Shown: positions 52,401 to 53,994 of the stretch, in pieces
Layout of the letters: each line of letters starts with the position of its first letter
Numbering within the stretch: position 1 is the first letter of the stretch
NCBI GenBank assembly: GCA_963662175.1
Contig: OY759217.1
Location: 47,902,108 to 47,966,107 of the forward strand
Source of the DNA: Aradus depressus
Lineage: Eukaryota > Arthropoda > Insecta > Hemiptera > Aradidae
Direction of reading: 5' to 3'
DNA length: 64,000 nucleotides
Notes under the pieces: model-generated
Databases searched by the model: none
What the model saw: the letters and a program-made list of their open reading frames with translations, nothing else
What the model was told of the DNA's origin: nothing
Translations under genes and position numbers: made by a program

Positions 52401-52467
52401 CAAATCCTTCAGCGGCGAGGCAGACCCTTTCTCCGGTGGCCGTGCATGACAGGCACACCATATCTTC
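479..52467 (-). CDS. RyR: Ryanodine receptor, partial gene (41 exons, N-terminal 40 percent)
   Basis: RyR is the tetrameric calcium-release channel of the sarco/endoplasmic reticulum. It is recognised from long stretches matching insect Ry[21 protein letters not shown] (exon 1), [20 protein letters not shown] (exons 5-6), SPRY1, two RyR repeats ending in [17 protein letters not shown]2 with [10 protein letters not shown], and SPRY3 with [18 protein letters not shown] placed exons by reverse-complement translation; every join has AG/GT borders and matching phase. Total coding length is about 5.87 kb. The pore, EF-hand and C-terminal transmembrane parts are not in the window. The start codon exon (about 17 residues before EDMV) was not found up to 64,000. 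Exon numbers here are window numbers. Odd points: an extra base in exon 7, a 15-nt microexon, mutually exclusive exons 26a/26b, a nested PACRG gene and an intronic Jockey element. RyR is the target of diamide insecticides, but the usual C-terminal target-site residues lie outside this window. Confidence 0.97.
595..1795. other. RyR intron 40-41, nothing recognised
   Basis: AT-rich intron with no open frame, tRNA-like head or inverted repeat that I could identify. Confidence 0.5.
1796..1948 (-). CDS. RyR: RyR exon 40
   Basis: 153 nt, phase 2 to 2: [20 protein letters not shown] through [15 protein letters not shown]. Junctional solenoid. Acceptor TTTCAG, donor GTAAGT. Confidence 0.95.
2379..2659 (+). 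mobile_element. tRNA-derived SINE, near full length, with TSD
   Basis: The head has an A-box-like tgtagctcagtaatatgcg and a B box gggttcgaaacccggccg. The conserved body has ccttcggatgggacgttaag and ends in gcatgagtcac. It is flanked by an 11-bp target duplication actaagccaat (2,368-2,378 and 2,660-2,670). It sits in the RyR intron between exons 39 and 40. Confidence 0.88.
2978..3115 (-). CDS. RyR: RyR exon 39
   Basis: 138 nt, phase 2 to 2: [20 protein letters not shown] through [11 protein letters not shown]. Junctional solenoid. Acceptor TTACAG, donor GTAAGT. Confidence 0.95.
3355..3552 (-). CDS. RyR: RyR exon 38
   Basis: 198 nt, phase 2 to 2: [20 protein letters not shown] through [16 protein letters not shown]. 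Junctional solenoid. Acceptor TTTCAG, donor GTAAGT. Confidence 0.96.
3945..4130 (-). repeat. Repeat B fragments
   Basis: Contains ttttcaaccaaattgatcaa and a terminal-like gggaagtacagtgcc piece (4,097-4,111) shared with other repeat B copies. Degraded. Confidence 0.45.
4251..4462 (-). CDS. RyR: RyR exon 37
   Basis: 212 nt, phase 0 to 2: [20 protein letters not shown] through [14 protein letters not shown]. Junctional solenoid start. Acceptor TTCTAG, donor GTAAGT. Confidence 0.96.
4608..4654. repeat. Perfect 23-bp hairpin
   Basis: Arms atgatcttggaaacgttacc... and its exact complement around one central base at 4,631. It may be the relic of an inverted-repeat element. Confidence 0.8.
5672..5818 (-). 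CDS. RyR: RyR exon 36
   Basis: 147 nt, phase 0 to 0: [20 protein letters not shown] through [13 protein letters not shown]. End of SPRY3. Acceptor TTTTAG, donor GTAAGA. Confidence 0.96.
5949..6123 (-). CDS. RyR: RyR exon 35
   Basis: 175 nt, phase 2 to 0: [20 protein letters not shown] through [19 protein letters not shown]3. Acceptor TTACAG, donor GTTTAT (weaker site). Confidence 0.95.
6486..6769 (+). mobile_element. Foldback element family A, copy 1, 13-bp TSD
   Basis: An inverted repeat with arms 6,528-6,650 and 6,652-6,773 (about 123 bp, nearly perfect) follows a 42-bp unpaired leader beginning tgaaaactgtcattattgc. It is flanked by the exact 13-bp duplication cattcttagttaa (6,473-6,485 and 6,770-6,782). 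Both arms contain the hammerhead-like module. No coding capacity. Confidence 0.85.
6671..6706 (+). ncRNA. Hammerhead-like module, family A copy 1
   Basis: TGG, CTGAGGA (6,674-6,680), one T, helix GGTA-GAAA-TACC, GAA, palindrome AGTACT, C, CCA. The closing TGG/CCA pairs bracket the core as helix I of a hammerhead would. Self-cleavage is untested, and the unpaired T after the core is a departure from the consensus. The mirror copy lies in the other arm on the minus strand. Confidence 0.45.
7058..7347 (-). CDS. RyR: RyR exon 34
   Basis: 290 nt, phase 0 to 2: [20 protein letters not shown] through [17 protein letters not shown]3, with [20 protein letters not shown]. Acceptor TTTCAG, donor GTAAGT. 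This is the largest exon in the window. Confidence 0.97.
7465..7645. mobile_element. Foldback element family A variant, degraded
   Basis: Inverted arms attgtctatttcacaaatat... with gggagtactttt and cgaaagtactcccat, separated by a short loop. Same gggagtact...ctaccatcttcag order as family A, but the core is mutated (AAAA for GAAA on one arm). Confidence 0.7.
7878..9260 (+). CDS. Jockey ORF1, gag-like RNA-binding protein
   Basis: 460 residues from the ATG at 7,878 ([12 protein letters not shown]); the frame is open upstream to 7,797 but without an earlier ATG. The middle resembles an RRM-like fold of gag proteins ([20 protein letters not shown]). Three CCHC zinc knuckles lie at about residues 297-352: [27 protein letters not shown] and [15 protein letters not shown]. 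It packages the element RNA. The last 14 nt overlap the ORF2 start, the usual arrangement in Jockey-clade elements. The N-terminus is variable in this family. Confidence 0.92.
   Translation: MKPSPIKHHNIKLIHMKEANLTPWMDELPSSDEEFSGEIIGRNNKKKITNDKSKRSLPKECSVKLARPQPQTEGAMLVDLPHFTEQDDMPQPRPKRHKYQLETTPITTQNRYSVLSTLPNDSTSLTTQPKINTNTTETNTITKPKVPPIFLIQADNYQEIIIDIKNIVTSPFETKLYNKKIRISLTSIDDFRKLTKFYDSSDVKYYTFINPEDRKLSVIIRGVPYSLSDKEIFEELSVIYPVVRATRLLNREHNPTPLVALELENNEAGKAIFQLTRMFYTVVQVEPRRKSHNIPQCTNCQLYGHTKNFCHLDPRCVKCAQDHHFTNCPLKITPTPKCVNCQGNHTANYRGCITRQKLLTARQPAKRPTVESVGQTRTEAAPPPPDNPWFTKNQNRPFSRPKTPEHSHTAPHNTQSDPTLTMFTDIILNIIKPFIPQIQSFFTTFLTSLFNQTTSYNASP
9247..11943 (+). CDS. Jockey ORF2, endonuclease and reverse transcriptase
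   Basis: 898 residues. The N-terminal APE-type endonuclease has LNWNADG (about residues 14-20), Glu44 in ITETHL, Asp140 and Asn142 in GDLNSK, and the Ser-Asp-His 213-215 catalytic triplet. The reverse transcriptase has [26 protein letters not shown], catalytic Asp583 in [29 protein letters not shown] and YADD at 669-672. The C-terminal region is typical of Jockey. The enzyme nicks the target and primes cDNA synthesis there. All catalytic residues are present and there is no stop or frameshift, so the protein may be active. The ATG at 9,247 overlaps ORF1 by 14 nt. Confidence 0.95.
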   Translation: MLPHRKYVSNIKILNWNADGLKRQRSVLIEFLRRHEIDVACITETHLDPSESLSITGYKLYRKDNNSRSGGVGILIKKNISHSELLLGRMLHLEATGISVIKDNNTRLNIVAAYKAPHHLVVQTDLEQLFTGHPTIMAGDLNSKNQIWGCRLSNTSGRRLLDFCGGLGILVSAPSEPTHFPSQHRYLPDILDIALIQDFNTPLFHTTVPELDSDHVPVIITFDNKIHTTPTLPKLINGKIDWDTFRYELDKSLYIPTDYDLTDKIEKAITDFTQHIKSSIASATVKKNRDKRQRPHHPIPNYILKLIQDKNRLRHNWQRTRDPNTKQQLNRLTRQVKWELDYLRIDNYRQHLQDITPGDPNLWRETKRILRQTNSIPPLKRTDGIAVTDDEKCNVIAPHLENTFTPTIISNYYTPEITYFKTHPPHTVESPLQFTTPSEIEELLHKLPLRKAPGDDLIPNLVLKNLSSKAVAYLTSVFNGCLRCGYFPQQWKNAIVTVFHKSGKPKDEASSYRPISLLNTLSKLFERVIYRRLLSFLQDTNCIPHHQFGFKPKHSTVHQLQRVTEYIVTGFERKEYSVGLFLDVAAAFDSVWHDALIFKLWRTGVPLYLQRIILGFLSERTFQVRVNSSISGKMSIHSGVPQGAILSPILFNLYCYDMPDSPSTLLATYADDTMLVSQHKDLSLATVALRRSVESVTEWFDRWNLKLNTAKTEAKVFSLRKINTNTLTPLKVNNTDIHWTPNDQTVRYLGIHFDTKLTWTQHINKQLTRAYTRLTQLYPLINRNTPLKHKCTTLLYTSLLRPLLTYACPVWLGASKTNINKLRKFENKVLRLAVKAPWFVRNSQIRRELGVPEVADHITQVTQQFHDGLVDVPAATFFTLGRTTPNRRLKPRLYQDII
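12146..12284 (-). CDS. RyR: RyR exon 33
   Basis: 139 nt, phase 2 to 0: [20 protein letters not shown] through [13 protein letters not shown]. End of the charged linker. The Jockey element begins about 100 nt after its donor (GTAACG). Confidence 0.92.
12447..12555 (-). CDS. RyR: RyR exon 32
   Basis: 109 nt, phase 1 to 2: [20 protein letters not shown] then [15 protein letters not shown]. Charged linker. Acceptor TTTCAG, donor GTAAAT. Confidence 0.92.
12949..13202 (+). repeat. 250-bp dispersed repeat, copy 1
   Basis: About 92-95 percent identical by eye to 57,025-57,271, from tttctaattttacacaacgc to gacgttttcacgt. No clear terminal inverted repeats or coding frame. Family unknown. Confidence 0.85.
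13545..14150. mobile_element. Inverted-repeat element (family E)
   Basis: Arms near 13,568-13,625 and 14,080-14,130 pair imperfectly (cggattcggcttaagccatc against gatggcgtaagccgaaacc). Further in, 13,700-13,735 pairs with 13,900-13,940. A second inner palindrome, 13,951-14,057, has arms attgacggggttaaaatcaa and its complement. The outer arms carry the hammerhead-like module (CTGATGA, T, GGC-TTAA-GCC, GAA). Confidence 0.65.
13568..13606 (-). ncRNA. Hammerhead-like module, family E
   Basis: Reading the minus strand: GTG, CTGATGA, T, GGC-TTAA-GCC, GAA, TCCGGT, G, CAC. The position 17 base is G and 15.1 is T here, which should not cleave; the opposite arm (14,099-14,130, plus) has GAAACCAATA at this place. 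Likely degraded. Confidence 0.35.
14411..14584 (-). CDS. RyR: RyR exon 31, candidate cassette exon
   Basis: 174 nt, phase 1 to 1: [20 protein letters not shown] through [12 protein letters not shown]. Ser/Pro/basic-rich linker, likely disordered. Because both ends are phase 1, skipping it would join exon 30 to exon 32 in frame. The linker of insect RyRs is known to be spliced variably. Confidence 0.9.
15061..15128 (+). mobile_element. SINE 3' fragment
   Basis: ggtggtaggaaattatctcc...cccgggcctgagtcaca matches the tail of the SINE consensus, heavily decayed. Confidence 0.6.
15303..15436 (-). CDS. RyR: RyR exon 30
   Basis: 134 nt, phase 2 to 1: [20 protein letters not shown] through [15 protein letters not shown]. 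Linker between SPRY2 and SPRY3. Acceptor TTGCAG, donor GTATTT. Confidence 0.94.
15827..16280 (+). repeat. 44-bp minisatellite, about 10.3 copies
   Basis: Unit starts at 15,827, 15,871, 15,915, 15,959, 16,003, 16,047, 16,091, 16,135, 16,179 and 16,223, plus a partial at 16,267, all exactly 44 bp apart. Core: gggtccaatatgcggccacg, tctagtgt. Two spacer types alternate irregularly: cttatcaaca and catatcacca. It lies in the RyR intron between exons 29 and 30. Confidence 0.97.
16435..16475. repeat. Poly(A) and (TA)n tract
   Basis: About 23 A residues followed by (TA)n. Low-complexity. Confidence 0.9.
16852..17076 (-). CDS. RyR: RyR exon 29
   Basis: 225 nt, phase 2 to 2: [20 protein letters not shown] through [11 protein letters not shown]. 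Follows SPRY2. Acceptor TTTCAG, donor GTAAGT. Confidence 0.96.
17158..17356 (-). CDS. RyR: RyR exon 28
   Basis: 199 nt, phase 1 to 2: [20 protein letters not shown] through [15 protein letters not shown]. End of SPRY2. Acceptor CATCAG, donor GTAAGT. Confidence 0.96.
18502..18601 (-). CDS. RyR: RyR exon 26b, alternative SPRY2 exon
   Basis: 100 nt, phase 0 to 1, 33 residues: [20 protein letters not shown] then [13 protein letters not shown]. About 45 percent identical in residues to exon 26a. Joining to exon 28 gives TISFSLNG, the usual RyR SPRY2 sequence. Acceptor CATAAG, donor GTAAGT. It carries number 26b here and the next exon is number 28, so that both alternatives are counted. Confidence 0.92.
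19495..19594 (-). CDS. RyR: RyR exon 26a, alternative SPRY2 exon
   Basis: 100 nt, phase 0 to 1, 33 residues: [20 protein letters not shown] then [13 protein letters not shown]. It has the same length, phase and alignment as exon 26b (18,502-18,601), so one or the other is used. Insect RyRs are known to have one pair of mutually exclusive exons in the middle of SPRY2, which fits. Joining to exon 28 gives TICFSLNG. Acceptor TTTTAG-like (ATTTAG), donor GTGAGT. Confidence 0.92.
19815..20015 (+). repeat. Repeat B copy
   Basis: Contains cccttccctttggccgattt, gaaaatcaataggtgtc, ggttctgga and cccctatacttcgcatatctggggacg. Same order as the other repeat B copies. Confidence 0.75.
20437..21207 (-). CDS. 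PACRG: PACRG (parkin co-regulated gene protein), single exon
   Basis: 256 residues, one uninterrupted frame, nested on the same strand inside the RyR intron between exons 25 and 26a. PACRG is an alpha-solenoid microtubule inner protein that seals the inner junction of the A and B tubules of ciliary and sperm axonemes. Family signatures: [12 protein letters not shown] (71-82), [20 protein letters not shown] (108-127), [20 protein letters not shown], and [11 protein letters not shown] (211-221) followed by QETLE, then [19 protein letters not shown] near the end. Start chosen at the only N-terminal ATG that keeps the family core (21,207). The N-terminal 50 residues are basic and poorly conserved, as usual. 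No poly(A) tail or target duplication shows retroposition, though the intronless form would fit it. Likely testis-biased; not shown by the sequence. Confidence 0.95.
   Translation of the reverse strand: MSKLSRLQSRRRYCPVPECFNEDYFFKYVKPPRQPRTVPPFSLQANRQQNVVIQPFKGPPLKLYPIGNTLFRKCYDRGDLPLVISFSGMGLRIIWKADLYSIDCSVYLPIFFSGLCEIEHPYKFYAEHGIVDILSFSQKKILPVIPQIAIHIKNALNTRNSLIVSTTLKIIQVLVVNSEPVGEALVAYFRHILPPLNIYKQLVEDLGDHIDYGQQKRENIGELVQETLEILETFGGPDAYINIKYLIPTYQSYIRH
21928..22097 (+). mobile_element. SINE copy, decayed
   Basis: Keeps the B box (gcgggttcgaaaccagaccg) and a decayed body (gctgtccttcaaataagacg). The 5' head and the tail are truncated. Confidence 0.75.
22351..22471 (-). CDS. RyR: RyR exon 25
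   Basis: 121 nt, phase 2 to 0: [20 protein letters not shown] through [15 protein letters not shown]2. Donor GTAAAT. The next intron holds the PACRG gene. Confidence 0.95.
23204..23291 (-). CDS. RyR: RyR exon 24
   Basis: 88 nt, phase 1 to 2: [20 protein letters not shown] then TYAVTSGK. Entry to SPRY2. Acceptor TTTTAG, donor GTTTGT. Confidence 0.93.
24000..24620 (+). repeat. Repeat B, long copy with poly(C)
   Basis: Includes gaccgtttgcgctcatattc, gtcgatacattcattctatc, ggcagttattagagttttta, ttggctgaaaaacaataggt and cttcccctaaacttcttata, in that order and partly duplicated. The 25-nt poly(C) run (24,229-24,253) lies inside it. Confidence 0.8.
24229..24253. repeat. Poly(C) tract, 25 nt
   Basis: Uninterrupted C25. 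The opposite strand is G25, which can form G-quadruplexes. Confidence 0.95.
25202..25281 (-). CDS. RyR: RyR exon 23
   Basis: 80 nt, phase 2 to 1: [20 protein letters not shown] then TGEQTE. End of RyR repeat 2. Acceptor TTTTAG, donor GTAAGT. Confidence 0.93.
25484..25774 (+). mobile_element. Foldback element family A, copy 2, 13-bp TSD
   Basis: Same leader (gaaaactgacattattgcag) and inverted arms as copy 1. It is flanked by the exact 13-bp duplication cgaatggtatggt (25,471-25,483 and 25,775-25,787). Arms are about 125 bp around the central gactctagtc. Confidence 0.88.
25673..25708 (+). ncRNA. Hammerhead-like module, family A copy 2
   Basis: TGG, CTGAGGA (25,676-25,682), T, GGTA-GAAA-TACC, GAA, AGTACT, C, CCA. 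Identical to copy 1. The minus-strand mirror lies in the left arm. Confidence 0.45.
26793..26866 (-). CDS. RyR: RyR exon 22
   Basis: 74 nt, phase 0 to 2: [20 protein letters not shown] then KKAN. RyR repeat 2. Acceptor TTGCAG, donor GTAAAT. Confidence 0.93.
27128..27360 (+). mobile_element. SINE copy, head missing
   Basis: ccttgagcacgtcgtccttc, gtcccgagtctacctgttgc and the tail caggacatgattaaaa match the SINE body. Decayed. Confidence 0.8.
27810..28010. repeat. Short inverted-repeat element
   Basis: Arms atctttcagaggtgtcccac (27,825-27,844) and gtgagacacctctggaagat (27,971-27,990) are near complements, about 125 bp apart. MITE-like; no TSD seen. The 72-codon open frame across it is not a recognised protein. 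Confidence 0.6.
28066..28295 (-). mobile_element. SINE copy
   Basis: Minus-strand copy: gactcatgtccaggctttaa, gacatgagcctgactctact and ccaaaggacggcatgctcaa. The tRNA head is lost. Confidence 0.82.
28491..28731 (-). CDS. RyR: RyR exon 21
   Basis: 241 nt, phase 2 to 0: [20 protein letters not shown] through [14 protein letters not shown]. End of RyR repeat 1 and start of repeat 2. Donor GTAAGT. Confidence 0.96.
28800..28985 (+). repeat. Repeat B copy
   Basis: gaatcatgaaatggaaattc, gattacaaaacttcccctgt and acttcgtatggctggggaag. Overlaps an open frame that is only a repeat shadow. Confidence 0.65.
29310..29420 (-). repeat. Repeat B fragment
   Basis: ttcctgagtaagacaggtat and attttcaaccaatctgtaga match the minus strand of repeat B. 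Confidence 0.5.
29644..29899 (+). mobile_element. SINE copy with CCTAA tail
   Basis: ccgtccttcggatgggacgt, gatgtcaggtactcgttaaa and ccaccagagtgacgaaagag. It ends in aaaacctaacctaaccta. The tRNA head is missing. Confidence 0.87.
29930..30110 (-). repeat. Repeat B copy
   Basis: ttcctgaataagacacctgt, ttgatatcaaccaaaactgc and a terminal tagctagggacgtaaaa. Decayed. Confidence 0.5.
30182..30390 (-). CDS. RyR: RyR exon 20
   Basis: 209 nt, phase 0 to 2: [20 protein letters not shown] through [15 protein letters not shown]. RyR repeat 1, with the family pattern [18 protein letters not shown]. Donor GTAACT, a slightly weak site. Confidence 0.93.
30759..30795 (-). ncRNA. Hammerhead-like module, family B left arm
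   Basis: Mirror copy of the module at 31,798-31,834. Confidence 0.45.
31798..31834 (+). ncRNA. Hammerhead-like module, family B right arm
   Basis: GCC, CTGATGA (31,801-31,807), T, GATATA-AAA-TATATC, GAA, palindrome ACGT, T, GGC. The core has all of C3, U4, G5, A6, G8, A9 and G12-A14 in hammerhead numbering. ACGT would form a 2-bp helix III only between two molecules. The single T after A9 is extra. Confidence 0.5.
32400..32418. repeat. Poly(C) tract, 19 nt
   Basis: C19 followed by tccccctccctc in the spacer of the family C element. Confidence 0.92.
32485..32522 (+). ncRNA. Hammerhead-like module, family C
   Basis: ACAC, TTGAGAA (32,489-32,495), T, GCTC-TAAC-GAGC, GAA, palindrome ATATAT, T, GTGT. 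Positions 3 and 8 are U and A instead of C and G, which keeps a base pair between them. The closing helix has 4 bp. The mirror copy is at 32,340-32,376 on the minus strand. Confidence 0.42.
32635..32845. mobile_element. Foldback element family A variant
   Basis: Arms attgtctatttcgcaaaata and tattttgtgaaatagacaat with gggagtattttcgg / ccgaaagtactccca, loop about 50 bp. Module partly mutated (CTCAAGA and TCTGAAGA). Confidence 0.75.
33036..33246 (-). CDS. RyR: RyR exon 19
   Basis: 211 nt, phase 2 to 0: [20 protein letters not shown] through [10 protein letters not shown]. End of SPRY1 and link to the first RyR repeat. Donor GTAAGA. Confidence 0.95.
33721..33916 (-). CDS. RyR: RyR exon 18
   Basis: 196 nt, phase 1 to 2: [20 protein letters not shown] through [20 protein letters not shown]1 domain. 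Acceptor TACCAG, donor GTGAGT. Confidence 0.95.
34030..34272 (+). pseudogene. Penelope-like element ORF, C-terminal fragment
   Basis: A plus-strand frame reads [40 protein letters not shown], then [20 protein letters not shown] and a TAG at 34,270. The KG..LN.LE..EI pattern and a LN.Q......SPLL end resemble the tail of Penelope-like proteins, after the GIY-YIG nuclease. The 5' part (reverse transcriptase) is missing, so this is a 5'-truncated insert. The assignment rests on pattern memory and needs a search. Confidence 0.5.
34624..34662 (+). ncRNA. Hammerhead-like module, family D
   Basis: ACTC, TTGATAA (34,628-34,634), T, GCC-TTAACAC-GGC, GAA, palindrome ACTAGT, C, GAGT. It has a 4-bp closing helix and lies about 350 nt after the Penelope-like stop codon. 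Single copy without an inverted partner. Core positions 3 and 8 are U and A. Confidence 0.45.
34778..34830 (+). repeat. Repeat B end fragment
   Basis: ctggggaagtacactggcgg tgatttaccgatgac matches the repeat B end at 55,815-55,850. Confidence 0.55.
34857..34954 (-). CDS. RyR: RyR exon 17
   Basis: 98 nt, phase 2 to 1: [20 protein letters not shown] then [16 protein letters not shown]1 domain. Acceptor TTCCAG, donor GTGAGT. Confidence 0.95.
35044..35184 (-). CDS. RyR: RyR exon 16
   Basis: 141 nt, phase 2 to 2: [20 protein letters not shown] through [10 protein letters not shown]. Start of the SPRY1 domain. Donor GTGAGC. Confidence 0.95.
35470..35625 (-). mobile_element. SINE copy
   Basis: gatggacatgagaccgaatc, atcgcttaacgtcccttccg and aaggacggcatgctcaaggt. 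Overlapping open frame is a shadow. Confidence 0.82.
35691..35756 (-). mobile_element. Foldback element family A, short copy, 13-bp TSD
   Basis: Minus strand reads aaaactgacattgcagagat, attgtgaaataattt... gaacttgaaag and then stops before the hairpin arms. It is flanked by the exact 13-bp duplication caacaaaatatgt (35,678-35,690 and 35,757-35,769). Confidence 0.82.
36460..36650 (-). CDS. RyR: RyR exon 15
   Basis: 191 nt, phase 0 to 2: [20 protein letters not shown] through [12 protein letters not shown]. End of the first RIH solenoid. A longer plus-strand reading frame here is a shadow. Acceptor TTTTAG, donor GTATAG. Confidence 0.95.
37696..37713. repeat. Poly(C) tract, 18 nt
   Basis: C18 in the intron between exons 14 and 15. 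Confidence 0.92.
37775..37944 (-). CDS. RyR: RyR exon 14
   Basis: 170 nt, phase 1 to 0: [20 protein letters not shown] through [14 protein letters not shown] domain. Donor GTAAGT. Confidence 0.95.
37998..38250 (-). mobile_element. SINE copy
   Basis: cgcctactaccagagcgctc, gacatgagcctgactctact and atcgcttaacgtcccatccg. Well preserved body; head lost. Confidence 0.87.
38574..38774 (-). CDS. RyR: RyR exon 13
   Basis: 201 nt, phase 1 to 1: [20 protein letters not shown] through [16 protein letters not shown] domain. Acceptor TAACAG, donor GTAAGA. Confidence 0.95.
39312..39450 (-). mobile_element. SINE fragment, decayed
   Basis: gggagccctaaattttaccc, gaccatcacttaacgtccct and aacggcgtgttaaaggtttt. 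Confidence 0.7.
40135..40259 (-). CDS. RyR: RyR exon 12
   Basis: 125 nt, phase 2 to 1: [20 protein letters not shown] through [19 protein letters not shown] domain. Donor GTAAGT. Confidence 0.95.
40337..40506 (-). CDS. RyR: RyR exon 11
   Basis: 170 nt, phase 0 to 2: [20 protein letters not shown] through [15 protein letters not shown]. Link into the first RIH (RYDR_ITPR) domain. Donor GTTTGT, acceptor TTTCAG. Confidence 0.95.
40743..40914 (-). CDS. RyR: RyR exon 10
   Basis: 172 nt, phase 2 to 0: [20 protein letters not shown] through [18 protein letters not shown]. End of the MIR region. Acceptor TTTAAG, donor GTATAT. Confidence 0.95.
41580..41990 (+). repeat. Repeat B copy
   Basis: Three tandemly similar blocks of gccgattcggctgaaaatca, aggtgtc and attaact/ttattagggtttttt, ending in gtcgatacattcattctatc. 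Confidence 0.75.
42202..42384 (-). CDS. RyR: RyR exon 9
   Basis: 183 nt, phase 2 to 2: [20 protein letters not shown] through [22 protein letters not shown] domain. Acceptor TTCCAG, donor GTAACA. Confidence 0.95.
43100..43250. mobile_element. Foldback element family A variant, decayed
   Basis: attgtctatttcacgaaata with atgggagtcctgtcattgtt and ccgaatttactcccatattt. Core module destroyed. Confidence 0.6.
44037..44130 (-). CDS. RyR: RyR exon 8
   Basis: 94 nt, phase 1 to 2: [20 protein letters not shown] then [13 protein letters not shown] domain. Acceptor TTTTAG, donor GTACGT. Confidence 0.95.
44230..44336 (-). CDS. RyR: RyR exon 7, apparent 1-bp frameshift
   Basis: The exon starts [18 protein letters not shown] and ends [15 protein letters not shown]. 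It is 107 nt, but 106 nt are needed for the phase 0 to 1 joins on either side. The extra base falls near 44,278-44,284, where CACAATTGG stands in place of the expected CACATTGG (His-Trp). Both splice sites are intact. A sequencing or assembly indel is the likeliest cause; a real null allele or pseudogene is less likely because all other exons are open. Confidence 0.9.
45376..45508 (+). mobile_element. SINE 3' copy
   Basis: ggttaagcaaaatttaggac, ccaccagagtaacaaaagac and gtaggcgatatgacctcgta. Confidence 0.82.
46040..46152 (-). CDS. RyR: RyR exon 6
   Basis: 113 nt, phase 1 to 0: [20 protein letters not shown] then [21 protein letters not shown] region start. Acceptor TTTCAG, donor GTAAAT. Confidence 0.95.
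46153..47904. other. RyR intron 5-6, nothing recognised
   Basis: AT-rich intron. I saw no gene, SINE or inverted repeat here. Confidence 0.5.
47905..47980 (-). CDS. RyR: RyR exon 5
   Basis: 76 nt, phase 0 to 1: [20 protein letters not shown] then QEHSQ, with the first base of a Gly codon. Acceptor TTTCAG, donor GTATCA. Confidence 0.95.
48083..48160 (-). CDS. RyR: RyR exon 4
   Basis: 78 nt, phase 0 to 0: [20 protein letters not shown] through NSDM. N-terminal trefoil/MIR region. Acceptor TTGTAG, donor GTATGG. Confidence 0.95.
48590..49080 (-). repeat. Repeat B, long minus-strand copy
   Basis: agctatgctaattatagggg aag, tcggccagaaattcgatgtt, ccccataaggacaacaccta and gatttccaatcaaattgatc. Confidence 0.78.
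49601..49615 (-). CDS. RyR: RyR exon 3, 15-nt microexon
   Basis: GGAGAGGATTCATTA encodes GEDSL. It is bounded by ATTTTTCAG and GTAAGTACG and lies between the phase-0 ends of exons 2 and 4, so inclusion or skipping keeps the frame. Insect RyRs go directly from AAGSE to [10 protein letters not shown] or carry a short insert here, so optional splicing is likely. No transcript evidence is available. Confidence 0.8.
49921..50215 (-). mobile_element. SINE copy, head partly kept
   Basis: gtgtctcatgcccgggcttt, cgcctactaccagagcgctc, aaaggacggcgtgcttaagt and ataccactgagctac (A-box complement). Confidence 0.85.
51075..51173 (-). CDS. RyR: RyR exon 2
   Basis: 99 nt, phase 0 to 0: [20 protein letters not shown] through [10 protein letters not shown]-terminal trefoil. 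Acceptor TTTTAG, donor GTAACA. Confidence 0.95.
51174..52362. other. RyR intron 1-2, nothing recognised
   Basis: AT-rich intron; no gene-like frame or known repeat seen. Confidence 0.5.
52363..52467 (-). CDS. RyR: RyR exon 1 (window numbering)
   Basis: 105 nt, phase 0 to 0, 35 residues from [12 protein letters not shown] to FLENIADK. This is the start of the N-terminal beta-trefoil domain shared with IP3 receptors. Acceptor TTTCAG, donor GTAAGA. The upstream exon that should end in a VSFLRT-like sequence was not found. Confidence 0.95.
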
Positions 52468-52729
52468 CTGAAATCACAACAAACAAATAACTTAAAATGT
52501 AAATATCTTTGAAAATATGTATTTTTGTTCATCGGCATCTTTCCCAACAGCATTAGAGTAAACACCAAAGCAAAAATATATCGAACGAAAAAACTTTACT
52601 GCAATATAACACAATATTTTTAAATATATTGTAAGTAATTAACTGAACCGAGTGACCCTGGGTCCGAACCGGGTATCTTGAGTTTGGTACGCTAGATTTT
52701 ATCTTCTGAGCTAGCATGTCTGTCCTTGC

Positions 52730-53440
52730 CACGGACGAAGTTACATATAAATGTTTGTCGATACATTTATTACAACGGCAGTTATTAGAGTTTTTGAGTT
52801 AAGCCCACTCCTAATCCCCTTCTTCCCTTAAATCGATTTGGCTAAAATTCAATAGGTGTCGTCCGTAGAGGGTTCTGGATACACATATCGCACCCTTGCA
52901 TCAAAAGTGCCACAACTCAAAAATTCGAGTTTTTTAGTTAAGACTGCCATTCGACTTGGTTTTTAAGTTTATACCAATCACCTAAAGCGCCAGATAATGC
53001 ACTGAAAATTCAGCCGCTAGGTAGCAGTTGTGTCGTTTTTTATGTTTGCACTCATTAGTCTTTGTTAGGCAACAAAAGGGCCACAACTCAAAAAACCGAG
53101 ATTTATAGTTGGAAACTTGGAAAATCTGCACGACCACAATCTATCGTAAATTATACGCATAGTTTTGCTTGGTGACGTCACTAGATCAACTAAAATTCAC
53201 CAAACCCAGCTGGAAGCTGTTTTTTGCATTTCCTGAAAAACAGAGTTTTTTGAGTTGTGGCACTTTTGAAGCAAGGGTGCTATATATAATTTCGTGTCGA
53301 TATATTAATTCTATCGGGAGTTATCGTGTTCAAAAACACATACACACATTTTTTTTTTTGGAATCAAGAGGTCGGAAAGTATACAATTCCGTTCAAAATT
53401 CCGCATCAAATTTATGACTAATCAAGTTCCATAGTTTCTT
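52730..53440 (+). repeat. Repeat B copy interrupted by a MITE
   Basis: Repeat B up to ggttctggatacacatat (52,888), then the MITE, then ataatttcgtgtcgatatat and the rest of repeat B. The interruption falls inside the known order of repeat B. Confidence 0.8.
52890..53280. mobile_element. MITE with about 34-bp terminal inverted repeats
   Basis: Left end gcacccttgcatcaaaagtg, ccacaactcaaaaa; right end ttttttgagttgtggcactt, ttgaagcaagggtgc. It is flanked by tat/tata, which fits a TA target. No coding frame. Inserted into repeat B, so it is younger than that copy. Confidence 0.85.
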
Positions 53441-53994
53441 ATTTTCAAGTTCCGTATGGAGCCGCCAGTGGGTGTGTATATTCTGGTCCGTTCCAGTATT
53501 AGCCATTCTTTTGGAGTGTTAACATCTGTCAATAATAATTATGTTCAACATCTCTCGTGAAGCAGGGCATTCATTGAGGTGAACACTATCAGTTGTGATA
53601 TCACGAAAGTGAAGATATCCGGAAACCACAACAATTTTCTACTAATCCTAGTTATTTATTTACATAACACATATACAGAACACATTACTTACAGTAATGT
53701 TATTTCTACTGTAAAAAATGTTAATTATGTTCTGATTCATCTACATAATTTTTCTATTAATGTATTTACGGTTCCATAAATACAAAAACAAAACCGGAAC
53801 CTTAAGTTGTATGTCCGTCTTTCTAGACGCCAATTTATTTGAACTAGAAAGTTTAAGATTTTTTTTTCTCTGAGATATACAGAAATACGGCCCAACGCTA
53901 GGAAAATTTAAATACAAATATATAGAGTGTAACAAAATCTTTTTGTGAGTGGAGGCCCGAGACAATTTCCAGGGTAGAGAGAGATCTGAATTTG

